Below are positions 1 through 8,001 of a DNA stretch of 64,000 bases, piece after piece. Numbering within the stretch: position 1 is the stretch's first letter; every line of letters begins with the position of its first letter. Origin of the DNA: Streptomyces sp. NBC_00690 (GTDB lineage Bacteria; Actinomycetota; Actinomycetes; Streptomycetales; Streptomycetaceae); the NCBI RefSeq assembly GCF_036226685.1, contig NZ_CP109009.1:7219501-7283500 (forward strand), written 5' to 3'. The notes under the pieces are model-generated. The model was not told where the DNA came from and ran no database searches. It worked only from the letters and a program-made list of their open reading frames with translations. The position numbers and the translations under genes were made by a program.

Positions 1-641
1 ACGGCGTGCCCACGCCCATCGCCATGGTCATCGACCTCGATGTGGTGCGCGAGGCGCCGCCCCGGTTCATCCGCTCCGGCATCGGCGACACCGTCTCCAA
101 TCTCTCCGCCATCGCCGACTGGGAGCTGTCCCACGAGATCAACGGCGAACCGGTCGACGGACTGGCCGCCGCCATGGCCCGGACCGCGGGCGAAGCCGTG
201 CTGCGGCACCCCGGCGGGGTGGGGGACGACGCGTTCTTGACCGTGCTGGCCGAGGCCCTGGTCCTCACCGGCATCGCGATGTCGATCAGCGGTGACACCC
301 GACCCTCGTCCGGTGCCTGCCACGAGATCAGCCACGCCTTCGACCTGCTCCACCCCCAACGAGCCGCGAGCCACGGTGAACAGGTCGGTCTGGGAGCCGC
401 CTTCGCCATGCACCTGCGGGGTGCCACCGAGGCATCGGGACTCATCGCGGAAGTGCTGCGCAGACACGAACTGCCGGTGCTGCCCACCGAAATCGGGTTC
501 ACCGTGGACGAATTCGTCGAGGCCGTGAACTACGCCCCCCAGACCCGCCCCGGGCGCTTCACCATCCTTGAGCACCTTGACCTCACCCCCGACCAGATCA
601 GGGACGCGTACGCCGACTATGCCAAGACCATCCGTAGCTGA
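1..641 (+). CDS. Glycerol-1-phosphate-dehydrogenase-like / iron-containing alcohol dehydrogenase (5' partial)
   Basis: The C-terminal part of an NAD(P)-dependent, metal-binding dehydrogenase of the 3-dehydroquinate-synthase/G1P-dehydrogenase fold; the N-terminal half lies left of the window. About 212 of an expected 350-390 residues are present. The metal-site pattern is visible: an Asp/Gly-rich segment, then CHEISHAFDLL and HGEQVGLG, each carrying a candidate metal-ligand His. The next gene starts 23 bp inside this one, so the two are translationally coupled. With a CDP-alcohol phosphotransferase and TagGH-type exporter genes downstream, it probably supplies a reduced polyol phosphate for an envelope polymer. 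The exact substrate is inferred, not shown. Confidence 0.8.
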   Translation, partial: GVPTPIAMVIDLDVVREAPPRFIRSGIGDTVSNLSAIADWELSHEINGEPVDGLAAAMARTAGEAVLRHPGGVGDDAFLTVLAEALVLTGIAMSISGDTRPSSGACHEISHAFDLLHPQRAASHGEQVGLGAAFAMHLRGATEASGLIAEVLRRHELPVLPTEIGFTVDEFVEAVNYAPQTRPGRFTILEHLDLTPDQIRDAYADYAKTIRS

Positions 642-1398
642 ACTCCGCCCGGTCGTTCACCCGGAGGGAGTGAAGGACCGGAGAAGCGGCGAACACTGGG
701 CCGGACGCCTCTACATGCGAGAGATCTCGCTGCACGTCGACCCCTACCTGGTGAACACCCGGATCACGCCCAACCAGCTGACCTACCTCATGGTCGTGGT
801 CGGAGTGATCGGCGGTGCCGTACTGCTGGTGCCCGGACTCACCGGCGCGATCCTCGCCGTGGTGCTCTTCCAGCTCTACCTGCTGCTCGACTGCGTCGAC
901 GGGGAGGTCGCCCGCTGGCGCGGCCAGACCTCGGTGACCGGGGTCTACCTCGACCGCATCGGTCACTACATCTGCGAGGCGGCCCTGCTGGTCGGCTTCG
1001 GTGTGCGCGGCGCCGATGCCTTCGGCGACGGGCGCCCCGAGTGGCTCTGGGCCTTCCTCGGCACCATCGCGGCACTGGGCGCCATCCTGATCAAGGCCGA
1101 GACGGACCTGGTCGACGTCGCCCGGCAGCGCAGCGGCCTGTCCGCCGTCAAGGACGAGGCTTCGGTCCCGCGCTCCTCGGGACTCGCGCTCGCCCGTCGG
1201 GCCGCCGCGGCGCTGAAGTTCCACCGGCTCGTCGGCGGCATCGAGGCCAGCCTCTTCATCCTGGTGTGCGCGATCCTCGACATGGTCCAGAGCGATCTGT
1301 TCTTCACCCGTCTCGGCATCGCGATCCTGGCCGGCATCGCCGTCGTCCAGACGCTGTTGCACCTGGTCTCGATCCTCGCCTCCAGCAGGCTCAAGTGA
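619..1398 (+). CDS. CDP-alcohol phosphotransferase family membrane protein
   Basis: Transfers a phospho-alcohol from a CDP-alcohol to an acceptor in the membrane. The family signature is seen as DCVDGEVAR followed, after eight residues, by GVYLDRIGH. The first three conserved aspartates are present, but the position of the fourth (usually the catalytic base) is His. About six hydrophobic segments follow in 259 residues. I chose ATG 619 because it overlaps the preceding dehydrogenase; an upstream in-frame ATG at 568 lies deeper inside that gene. It sits between a polyol-phosphate dehydrogenase and a glycosyltransferase, so a role in a phosphopolyol glycopolymer or glycolipid is inferred. Confidence 0.85.
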   Translation: MPRPSVAELRPVVHPEGVKDRRSGEHWAGRLYMREISLHVDPYLVNTRITPNQLTYLMVVVGVIGGAVLLVPGLTGAILAVVLFQLYLLLDCVDGEVARWRGQTSVTGVYLDRIGHYICEAALLVGFGVRGADAFGDGRPEWLWAFLGTIAALGAILIKAETDLVDVARQRSGLSAVKDEASVPRSSGLALARRAAAALKFHRLVGGIEASLFILVCAILDMVQSDLFFTRLGIAILAGIAVVQTLLHLVSILASSRLK

Positions 1399-2279
1399 CC
1401 GCCTCCCTCAAGCTCGGCGCGGTGGTCATCACCATGGGTGACCGCCCCGACGATCTGCGGGCCCTGCTGGATTCGGTGGCCGCGCAGAAGGGCGACCCCG
1501 TCTCCGTGGTGGTCGTCGGCAACGGCGCCCCGGCCACCGGGGTGCCCGCTGGGGTGCGGACGGTGGAGCTGCCGGAGAACCTGGGCATCCCGGGCGGGCG
1601 CAATGCCGGCATCGAGGCGTTCGGACCGTCCGGCGCGGAGATGGACGCGCTGCTCTTCCTCGACGACGACGGACTGCTGCCCGACCCCGGTACCGCCGAA
1701 CTGGTGCGGGAGGCGTTCACGGCGGACGCCCGGCTGGGCATTCTCAGCTTCCGGATCGCGGACCCGCAGACGGGCGTCACCCAGCGTCGTCATGTACCGC
1801 GACTGCGTGCGGCCGACCCGATGCGCTCGTCCCGGGTGACCACCTTCCTCGGTGGTGCCAGTGCCGTGCGCACCGCGGTGTTCGCCGAGGTCGGCGGGTT
1901 GCCCGCGGAGTTCTTCTACGCACACGAGGAGACCGACCTCGCCTGGCGGGCCCTCGATGCGGGATGGTCCATCGACTACCGCTCGGACCTGCTGCTCCAC
2001 CACCCGACGACAGCACCCTCCCGGCACGCGGTCTACCACCGTATGGTGGCGCGCAACCGGGTCTGGCTGGCCCGTCGTAACCTGCCCGCACCCCTGGTGC
2101 CGATCTACCTCGGTGTCTGGGTGCTCCTCACACTCGCCCGGCGGCCTTCGGCGCCCGCGCTGAAGGCGTGGCTGGGCGGATTCGCCGAGGGCTGGCGGGC
2201 GCCGTGCGGTGTTCGTCGGCCCATGAAGTGGCGTACCGTGTGGCGGCTCACCCGACTGGGCCGACCACCGGTGATCTGA
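1395..2279 (+). CDS. Family 2 glycosyltransferase
   Basis: GT-A fold glycosyltransferase of about 294 residues. The start reads KLGAVVITMGDRPDDLRAL, typical of GT2 nucleotide-sugar binding. The metal-binding run LFLDDDGLLPD follows, then FLGGASAVRTAVF and HEETDLAWRALDAGW, the acceptor/catalytic region with the conserved E-D pair. No transmembrane segment is evident except a short hydrophobic stretch near the end (VPIYLGVWVLLTLA). I chose GTG 1395, which overlaps the upstream stop by four bases (GTGA); a longer frame runs back to 1041 inside the phosphotransferase gene and is an artefact. It presumably builds the polymer exported by the next two genes. Confidence 0.88.
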   Translation: MTASLKLGAVVITMGDRPDDLRALLDSVAAQKGDPVSVVVVGNGAPATGVPAGVRTVELPENLGIPGGRNAGIEAFGPSGAEMDALLFLDDDGLLPDPGTAELVREAFTADARLGILSFRIADPQTGVTQRRHVPRLRAADPMRSSRVTTFLGGASAVRTAVFAEVGGLPAEFFYAHEETDLAWRALDAGWSIDYRSDLLLHHPTTAPSRHAVYHRMVARNRVWLARRNLPAPLVPIYLGVWVLLTLARRPSAPALKAWLGGFAEGWRAPCGVRRPMKWRTVWRLTRLGRPPVI

Positions 2280-2381
2280 CAAGCTTGGGCCTTGAGAGCA
2301 CCGGGCGCACTCCGGCGATCCGGCGACGGCCGGGTATCGCGCCCCAACTGCCGCGCATCTCGAAGACGAAAGTTTCCACTT

Positions 2382-3311
2382 GTGAGTGACACTACCCATG
2401 ACGGTGCGATCACGATGACCGCCCGGCCATCGGCCGACGACGGTCTGTCTCCGGCACAGCTCGCCAGCAAGTACGGTCTGACGGTCAGCGGTGCCCGGCC
2501 GGGACTGACCGAGTACGTCCGTCAGCTGTGGGGCCGGCGGCACTTCATCCTGGCGTTCTCCCAGGCCAAGCTCACGGCCCAGTACAGCATGGCCAAGCTG
2601 GGGCAGCTGTGGCAGGTGGTCACCCCGCTGCTCAACGCCCTGGTCTACTTCCTGATCTTCGGCCTCATCCTGGAGGCCAACCGGGGCATGGCGGTCGAGG
2701 TCTACATTCCGTTCCTGGTGACGGGCGTGTTCGTCTTCATGTTCACCCAGAGTTCGGTCATGGCGGGTGTGCGCGCCATCTCCGGCAACCTCGGTCTGGT
2801 GCGTGCCCTGCACTTCCCCCGGGCGTCCCTGCCCGTCTCCTTTGCGCTCCAGCAGCTCCAGCAGCTGATGTTCTCCATGGTCGTGCTGCTGCTGATCGTG
2901 ATCGGATTCGGCAGTTACCCGCAGCTCTCCTGGCTGCTGGTCATCCCCGCGCTGGTGCTCCAGTTCGTGTTCAACGCGGGCCTCGCGATGATCATGGCCA
3001 GGCTCGGCAGCCAGACGCCTGACCTCGCCCAGTTGATGCCGTTCATCATGCGGACCTGGATGTACGCGTCCGGTGTGATGTTCTCCATTCCGCTCATGCT
3101 TGAGGGCAAGCCCACCTGGATCGTCAATCTGCTCCAGTGGAACCCGGCGGCCATCTACATGGACCTGATCCGCTTTGCGCTCATCGACGACTACGGTTCG
3201 CGGAATCTGCCGGACCACGTCTGGGCGTTCGCCGTCGGCTGGGCCGTCCTGTTCGGCGTCTGCGGGTTCGTGTACTTCTGGAAGGCTGAAGAACGGTACG
3301 GACGTGGCTGA
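2382..3311 (+). CDS. ABC-2 type polysaccharide/teichoic acid export permease (TagG-like)
   Basis: Integral membrane subunit of an exporter for lipid-linked glycopolymers, about 309 residues with six hydrophobic segments. The N-terminal cytosolic stretch LWGRRHFILAFSQAKL leads into the first membrane helix, as in TagG/Wzm proteins, and the WNPAAIYMDLIRF motif near the C-terminus is typical of the family. I took GTG 2382 as start; ATG 2415 is a possible alternative and neither has a strong Shine-Dalgarno sequence. It overlaps the ATPase gene by 8 bp. About 100 bp separates it from the glycosyltransferase, so a second promoter is possible. Confidence 0.88.
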   Translation: MSDTTHDGAITMTARPSADDGLSPAQLASKYGLTVSGARPGLTEYVRQLWGRRHFILAFSQAKLTAQYSMAKLGQLWQVVTPLLNALVYFLIFGLILEANRGMAVEVYIPFLVTGVFVFMFTQSSVMAGVRAISGNLGLVRALHFPRASLPVSFALQQLQQLMFSMVVLLLIVIGFGSYPQLSWLLVIPALVLQFVFNAGLAMIMARLGSQTPDLAQLMPFIMRTWMYASGVMFSIPLMLEGKPTWIVNLLQWNPAAIYMDLIRFALIDDYGSRNLPDHVWAFAVGWAVLFGVCGFVYFWKAEERYGRG

Positions 3312-4092
3312 TAACAACACTGAACGGATCCCCACCGTCATCGCCGACGATGTCCACATCGTCTACCGGGTGCACGGCGCGGGAGGCGGCAGGGGCGGCG
3401 CCACCGCAGCCCTGAACCGCATCGTGCGCGGGAAGAAGAAGGGCGAACGCCAGCGTGGTGTGCGTACGGTGCACGCCGTGCGCGGCGTCTCCTTCACTGC
3501 GTACCGCGGTGAAGCCATCGGACTCATCGGCACCAACGGTTCGGGCAAGTCCACCTTGCTGCGGGCCATAGCAGGACTGCTGCCCACCGAGCGCGGCAAG
3601 GTCTACACGGACGGCCAGCCCTCGCTGCTGGGCGTGAACGCCGCGCTCATGGGCGATCTCACCGGCGAGCGCAACGTCATCCTCGGCGGCTTGGCGATGG
3701 GCATGTCCCGTGAGCAGGTCCGCGAGCGCTACGAGTCCATCGTCGACTTCTCCGGCATCAACGAGAAGGGCGACTTCATCACCTTGCCGATGCGGACCTA
3801 CTCGTCGGGCATGGGCGCGCGGCTGCGGTTCTCGATCGCGGCGGCGAAGGACCACGACGTCCTGATGATCGACGAGGCCCTGGCCACCGGTGACCGCAAG
3901 TTCCAGATCCGCTCCGAGCAGCGCATCCGGGAGTTGCGCAAGCAGGCCGGCACGGTCTTCCTGGTCAGCCACAGCCTCGGCTCGATCCGCGACACCTGTG
4001 ACCGGGTGCTGTGGCTGGAGAAGGGCGAACTGCTGATGGACGGTCCCACCGCCGAGGTCCTGAAGGCGTACGAGAAGGAGACCGGCAAGTAG
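3304..4092 (+). CDS. Polysaccharide/teichoic acid ABC transporter ATP-binding protein (TagH-like)
   Basis: Nucleotide-binding subunit pairing with the preceding permease. Walker A is GTNGSGKST (residues about 76-84), the signature loop is the atypical YSSGMGARLRFSIA seen in TagH/Wzt proteins, and Walker B is VLMIDEALATGD. The protein is 262 residues and lacks the extra C-terminal glycan-binding domain found in some Wzt proteins. GTG 3304 lies inside the permease stop region (8 bp overlap), which fixes the start. A perfect-stem terminator follows about 50 bp downstream, closing the envelope-polymer operon. Confidence 0.92.
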   Translation: MADNNTERIPTVIADDVHIVYRVHGAGGGRGGATAALNRIVRGKKKGERQRGVRTVHAVRGVSFTAYRGEAIGLIGTNGSGKSTLLRAIAGLLPTERGKVYTDGQPSLLGVNAALMGDLTGERNVILGGLAMGMSREQVRERYESIVDFSGINEKGDFITLPMRTYSSGMGARLRFSIAAAKDHDVLMIDEALATGDRKFQIRSEQRIRELRKQAGTVFLVSHSLGSIRDTCDRVLWLEKGELLMDGPTAEVLKAYEKETGK

Positions 4093-4141
4093 CTGCGGTA
4101 GAGCCGTGGGAGCGGTTCCGGCAGCCGGCCGGCCCCGATAG

Positions 4142-4171
4142 GGCCCCCGCCTGGTCATCCTGGCGGGGGCC
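4142..4171 (+). terminator. Rho-independent-type hairpin after the TagGH operon
   Basis: A 10-bp perfect stem GGCCCCCGCC / GGCGGGGGCC encloses a 10-base loop, 50 bp after the ATPase stop. It is followed by only a short TTCCC, as is usual in Streptomyces. It separates the polymer-export operon from the hopanoid cluster. The rest of 4172-4490 holds no gene I can support and presumably carries the hpn promoter. Confidence 0.75.
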
Positions 4172-4490
4172 TTCCCGCGTCCTCGGACATGAGGCGGCAC
4201 GCTCCGCCGAGACCCGCACCGTGGGGGACCGGGAACCTGTGGAAGACCAAGTCCGTTTATTCGATGAAAGGTTGGCCGATCATGCGACGTTCGTGTAATG
4301 GCCGCTACGCCCCGACGCATCGGCGGGTGTTGTACGACGTAAGCTGTACCAGTGCTGAATCGCGGCAAGTGGGGCGATACGTCCTCGATGCCCCGTCCGG
4401 CGGTCGGACCTCCAGTCGACGCCAAGACCGGCGGCGTGTCCGAAATGGGATGGATTGGGTCGGCAGTGTAGAACGGGAGATGTGACGGCA

Positions 4491-4553
4491 ATGATCGGAA
4501 TTCTCCAGCTCCACGAGGCTTTCGCCGTCCGCGCACCTGGCAGCCACGTATGA
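4491..4553 (+). CDS. Possible 20-residue leader peptide coupled to hpnC
   Basis: A short frame starts at ATG 4491 with a GGGAG about 11 bases upstream. It encodes MIGILQLHEAFAVRAPGSHV and stops at TGA 4551-4553, overlapping the hpnC ATG (4550) as ATGA. HpnC itself has no convincing Shine-Dalgarno sequence, so translation of this frame could deliver ribosomes to hpnC. It is too short for any family match and the assignment rests only on spacing and overlap. Confidence 0.4.
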   Translation: MIGILQLHEAFAVRAPGSHV

Positions 4554-5473
4554 CCGAGACCCGGCAGATCCCCACGGTGCTCCCGGCGCCCGCCGTGCGC
4601 GCCACCCTCGACAAGGCGACGGATGAGAACTTTCCCGTCGCTCCCTTCTTCCTGCCCCGGGCCTGGCGCGCGGACCTCATGGCCGTCTACGGATACGCCC
4701 GACTCGTCGACGACATCGGTGACGGCGACCTCGCACCCGGCGGCGCCGATGCCCGATGGCTCGGCGTCGCACCCGCCGAGGCCGACGATCGACTGGTCGT
4801 CCTCGACGCCTTCGAAGCCGACGTCCGACGGGTCTTCGCCGCGGACGAGCCGCGTCACCCGATCCTGCGCACGCTCGCCCCGACGGTCCGCGCTCGATCC
4901 CTCACGATCGACCCCTTCCTCGGACTGATCGAGGCGAACCGCCGTGACCAGGTGGTCCGCCGCTACGAGAGCTACGACGAACTGCTCGCCTACTGCGAAC
5001 TGTCCGCCAACACCGTCGGACACCTCGTGCTCCAGCTCACCGGAACCATGAGCCCCGAACGCCTGCGCCGCTCCGATGCCGTCTGCACCGCGCTTCAGAT
5101 CGTCGAACACCTCCAGGACGTGGCCGAGGACCTCGACCGTGACCGCGTCTATCTGCCCGCCGAGGACATGCGCCGCTTCCACGTCACCGAGGCTGACCTC
5201 AAGGCGTCATCGGCGAACGCATCGGTGCGCGCACTGATCGCGTTCCAGGCCCAACGGGCCGATGAACTCCTCGACGAGGGCATTCCCCTCGTCGCCAGCG
5301 TGACGGGCCGGCTCCGACTCCTGCTCGCCGGATTCACCGGCGGGGGACGGGCCGCACTCGGCGCCATCAGATCCGCCCGGTACGACGTACTGGGCGGGCC
5401 GCCCAGACCTGCCAGGACACAACTGCTCCGCGACGTGGGAGCCGTATTGCGAAGAGCGCGTAAAGAGGGGTGA
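4550..5473 (+). CDS. hpnC: Squalene synthase HpnC (hydroxysqualene synthase)
   Basis: Trans-isoprenyl diphosphate synthase-like protein (307 residues) that in the HpnCDE route converts presqualene diphosphate to hydroxysqualene. The first Asp-rich motif is VDDIGD (residues 53-58) and the second is in VAEDLDRDRVYLP (191-203), which also contains the conserved RxYLP substrate signature. It heads the hopanoid operon and overlaps hpnD by four bases at the GTG start considered there. HpnC is told from HpnD by its NFPVAPFFLPR start and by gene order. The start ATG is coupled to a possible leader peptide. Confidence 0.93.
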   Translation: MTETRQIPTVLPAPAVRATLDKATDENFPVAPFFLPRAWRADLMAVYGYARLVDDIGDGDLAPGGADARWLGVAPAEADDRLVVLDAFEADVRRVFAADEPRHPILRTLAPTVRARSLTIDPFLGLIEANRRDQVVRRYESYDELLAYCELSANTVGHLVLQLTGTMSPERLRRSDAVCTALQIVEHLQDVAEDLDRDRVYLPAEDMRRFHVTEADLKASSANASVRALIAFQAQRADELLDEGIPLVASVTGRLRLLLAGFTGGGRAALGAIRSARYDVLGGPPRPARTQLLRDVGAVLRRARKEG

Positions 5474-6420
5474 GCCGGACCATGGAACAACTGACACGGG
5501 CGCCCGCCCCGGTGCAGGCCGCGTACAGCTACTGCGAGGCCGTCACCGGACAGCAGGCGCGCAATTTCGCCTACGGCATCAGACTGCTGCCGCTCGACAA
5601 GCGACTGGCGATGTCCGCCCTGTACGCGTTCTCCCGACGCGTCGACGACATCGGCGACGGCGCACTCGCCCCCACTGAGAAGCAGAAGCGCCTGGAAGCC
5701 ACCCGGGAACTGCTCGACCGCATTCGTCGCGAGGACGTCGCCGAGGACGACACCGACCCGGTCGCGGTCGCCCTCGCCGACACCGCGCGCCGCTTCCCGC
5801 TGCCGCTCGACGGCCTCGATGAACTCATCGACGGCGTGCTGATGGATGTGCGCGGGGAGTCCTACGAGACCTGGGACGACCTCAAGGTCTACTGCCGTTG
5901 TGTCGCAGGCGCCATTGGCCGGCTCTCCCTCGGCGTGTTCGGCACCCAGCCCGGTACGCCGGGCACCGAGCGGGCCGCCGAGTACGCGGACACCCTGGGC
6001 CTCGCGCTCCAACTCACCAACATCCTCCGGGACGTCCGCGAGGACGCCATCAACGGACGGACCTACCTGCCCGCCGACGACCTCGCCAAGTTCGGTTGCT
6101 CGGCCGGCTTCACCACGGCCACGCCCCCCATCGGCTCCGACTTCGCCGGGCTGATCCACTACGAAGTCCGCCGCGCCCGCGCGCTCTTCGCCGAGGGCTA
6201 CCGGCTGCTTCCCATGCTCGACCGGCGCAGCGGGGCGTGCGTTGCGGCGATGGCCGGCATCTACCGGCGACTGCTCGATCGCATCGAACGCGACCCGGAG
6301 GCAGTCCTGCGCGGTCGGGTCTCCCTGCCGGGCCGTGAGAAGGCGTACGTCGCCGTACGCGGCCTCTCCGGCCTGGACACCCGGCACATCAGCCGCCACA
6401 CACTGCGGGGCCGTCCATGA
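5470..6420 (+). CDS. hpnD: Presqualene diphosphate synthase HpnD
   Basis: Condenses two farnesyl diphosphates to presqualene diphosphate, the first step of the three-enzyme bacterial squalene route. Seen: the AYSYCEAVTGQQARNFAYGI opening typical of HpnD, VDDIGD at residues 58-63, and NILRDVREDAINGRTYLP at 184-201 (second Asp motif plus the conserved RxYLP). The GTG at 5470 overlaps the hpnC stop. An in-frame ATG at 5482 is better placed relative to the AGAGGGG at 5463-5469 and may be the true start. It is 316 residues from the GTG. Soluble or peripheral membrane enzyme. Confidence 0.94.
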   Translation: MSRTMEQLTRAPAPVQAAYSYCEAVTGQQARNFAYGIRLLPLDKRLAMSALYAFSRRVDDIGDGALAPTEKQKRLEATRELLDRIRREDVAEDDTDPVAVALADTARRFPLPLDGLDELIDGVLMDVRGESYETWDDLKVYCRCVAGAIGRLSLGVFGTQPGTPGTERAAEYADTLGLALQLTNILRDVREDAINGRTYLPADDLAKFGCSAGFTTATPPIGSDFAGLIHYEVRRARALFAEGYRLLPMLDRRSGACVAAMAGIYRRLLDRIERDPEAVLRGRVSLPGREKAYVAVRGLSGLDTRHISRHTLRGRP

Positions 6421-6550
6421 TCCATGAGCCGACACCATACGATCCGGCGGCTACCGGTCGGATCGCAGGTCCGCAGCCCGCCCCGACCCGTTGCTCACCG
6501 GGGCACTTCGGCGACGCTCGGTCCGCGAGCAAGGGCAGCAGGGGGGCCGC

Positions 6551-7972
6551 ATGAGCGACAACACCACCGACATCCGCCACGAACCACCAGCGGACGACGC
6601 CGCGAGCGGGCGGCACGCGGTCGTCATCGGCGGCGGTCTCGCCGGCATCACCTCCGCCCTGCAACTCGCTGACGCGGGCCTGCGGGTCACCCTCCTCGAA
6701 AGCCGCCCCCGGCTCGGCGGGCTCGCCTTCTCCTTCCAGCGCGGCGACCTCACCATCGACAACGGCCAACATGTGTACCTGCGCTGCTGCACCGCCTACC
6801 GCTGGTTCCTCGACCGGGTCGAAGGCGCGCACCTCGCACCGCTCCAAGACCGACTGGATGTGCCCGTACTGGACGTGGGCCGAGCGTCCGGGCCCCGGCT
6901 GGGCAGGCTGCGCCGGTCCGCGCTGCCCGTGCCCCTGCACCTCGCCGCAAGCCTCGCGACGTACCCGCATCTCTCGCTCGCCGAGCGGGCGAGCGTCGGC
7001 CGGGCCGCACTCGCACTCGGTCGCCTCGACCCCGCCGACCCCGAGCTCGACGGCATCGACTTCGCCACCTGGCTCGGTCGCCACGGCCAGACCCCACGGG
7101 CCATCGAAGCCCTGTGGGACCTGGTGGGCGTGGCCACCTTGAACGCCACCGCGGCGAACGCCTCGACGGGACTTGCGGCCATGGTCTTCAAGACCGGGCT
7201 GCTCTCCGATCCCGGAGCCGCGGACATCGGCTGGGCCCAGGTGCCCCTCGGCGATCTGCACGACACCCTCGCCCGTAAGGCGCTGGAGTCGGCGGGCGTG
7301 CGCGTTGAGACCGGGGCCCGGGTACGGGAGATCAGGGCGGCCCGTGACGGCGGCTGGCGCGTCGAGATCGACGGAGAGGGGCTCGACGCCCACACCGTGG
7401 TGCTCGCCGTCGCCCAGCGCGAGGCCCATGCCCTGCTCCCCGAGGGAGCTCTCGCCAACCCCGACCGGTTGCTCGACATCGCCACCGCGCCCATCCTCAA
7501 CATCCATGTCCGCTACGACCGCAAGGTGCTGCGCCGGCCCTTCTTCACCGCGCTCGGCTCCCCGGTGCAGTGGGTCTTCGACCGTACCGAGGCCGCCGGA
7601 CTGAAGGAGGGCCAGTACCTGGCCATCTCCCAGTCGGCGGCCCAGGAGGAGATCGACGCACCCGTGGCGGAACTGCGGGCCCGGTACCTGCCCGAGTTGG
7701 AGCGGCTGCTGCCGCCCGCACGGCAGGCCCGGGTGGATGACTTCTTCGTCACCCGTGAGCGGACGGCCACCTTCGCCCCCACTCCGGGCGTCGGCAGACT
7801 GCGGCCCGGTGCGCCGACCCGTGCGCCCGGCCTGTACCTTGCGGGCGCGTGGACCGCCACCGGCTGGCCCGCGACCATGGAGGGCGCCGTGCGCAGCGGA
7901 TTCACCGCCGCCGGCGCAGCCCTCCATGACCTCGGCCGCCCCCATGAACATCCGCTCAAGGAGGCGGCGTGA
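6551..7972 (+). CDS. hpnE: Hydroxysqualene dehydroxylase HpnE (FAD-dependent)
   Basis: Flavoprotein of the phytoene-desaturase/amine-oxidase fold that reduces hydroxysqualene to squalene. The N-terminal dinucleotide-binding motif reads VVIGGGLAGITSALQLADAG, followed by ESRPRLGG, and a C-terminal FAD-contacting stretch GLYLAGAWTATGWPATMEGA is present. ATG 6551 (MSDNTTD) is chosen because it is preceded by a G-rich Shine-Dalgarno region; the frame is open back to 6491. About 473 residues, normal for the family. A 130-bp gap after hpnD is larger than other spacings in the cluster. Confidence 0.93.
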   Translation: MSDNTTDIRHEPPADDAASGRHAVVIGGGLAGITSALQLADAGLRVTLLESRPRLGGLAFSFQRGDLTIDNGQHVYLRCCTAYRWFLDRVEGAHLAPLQDRLDVPVLDVGRASGPRLGRLRRSALPVPLHLAASLATYPHLSLAERASVGRAALALGRLDPADPELDGIDFATWLGRHGQTPRAIEALWDLVGVATLNATAANASTGLAAMVFKTGLLSDPGAADIGWAQVPLGDLHDTLARKALESAGVRVETGARVREIRAARDGGWRVEIDGEGLDAHTVVLAVAQREAHALLPEGALANPDRLLDIATAPILNIHVRYDRKVLRRPFFTALGSPVQWVFDRTEAAGLKEGQYLAISQSAAQEEIDAPVAELRARYLPELERLLPPARQARVDDFFVTRERTATFAPTPGVGRLRPGAPTRAPGLYLAGAWTATGWPATMEGAVRSGFTAAGAALHDLGRPHEHPLKEAA

Positions 7973-8001
7973 GCCCGTTTACCGGAACAAGAGGAGAGAC
8001 C

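Noticed and set aside
598..4680. Very long minus-strand frames opposite the CDP-alcohol phosphotransferase and TagGH genes
   Set aside because: They are antisense to well-supported genes, contain low-complexity Arg/Gly/His/Asp runs, and reflect high GC rather than coding.
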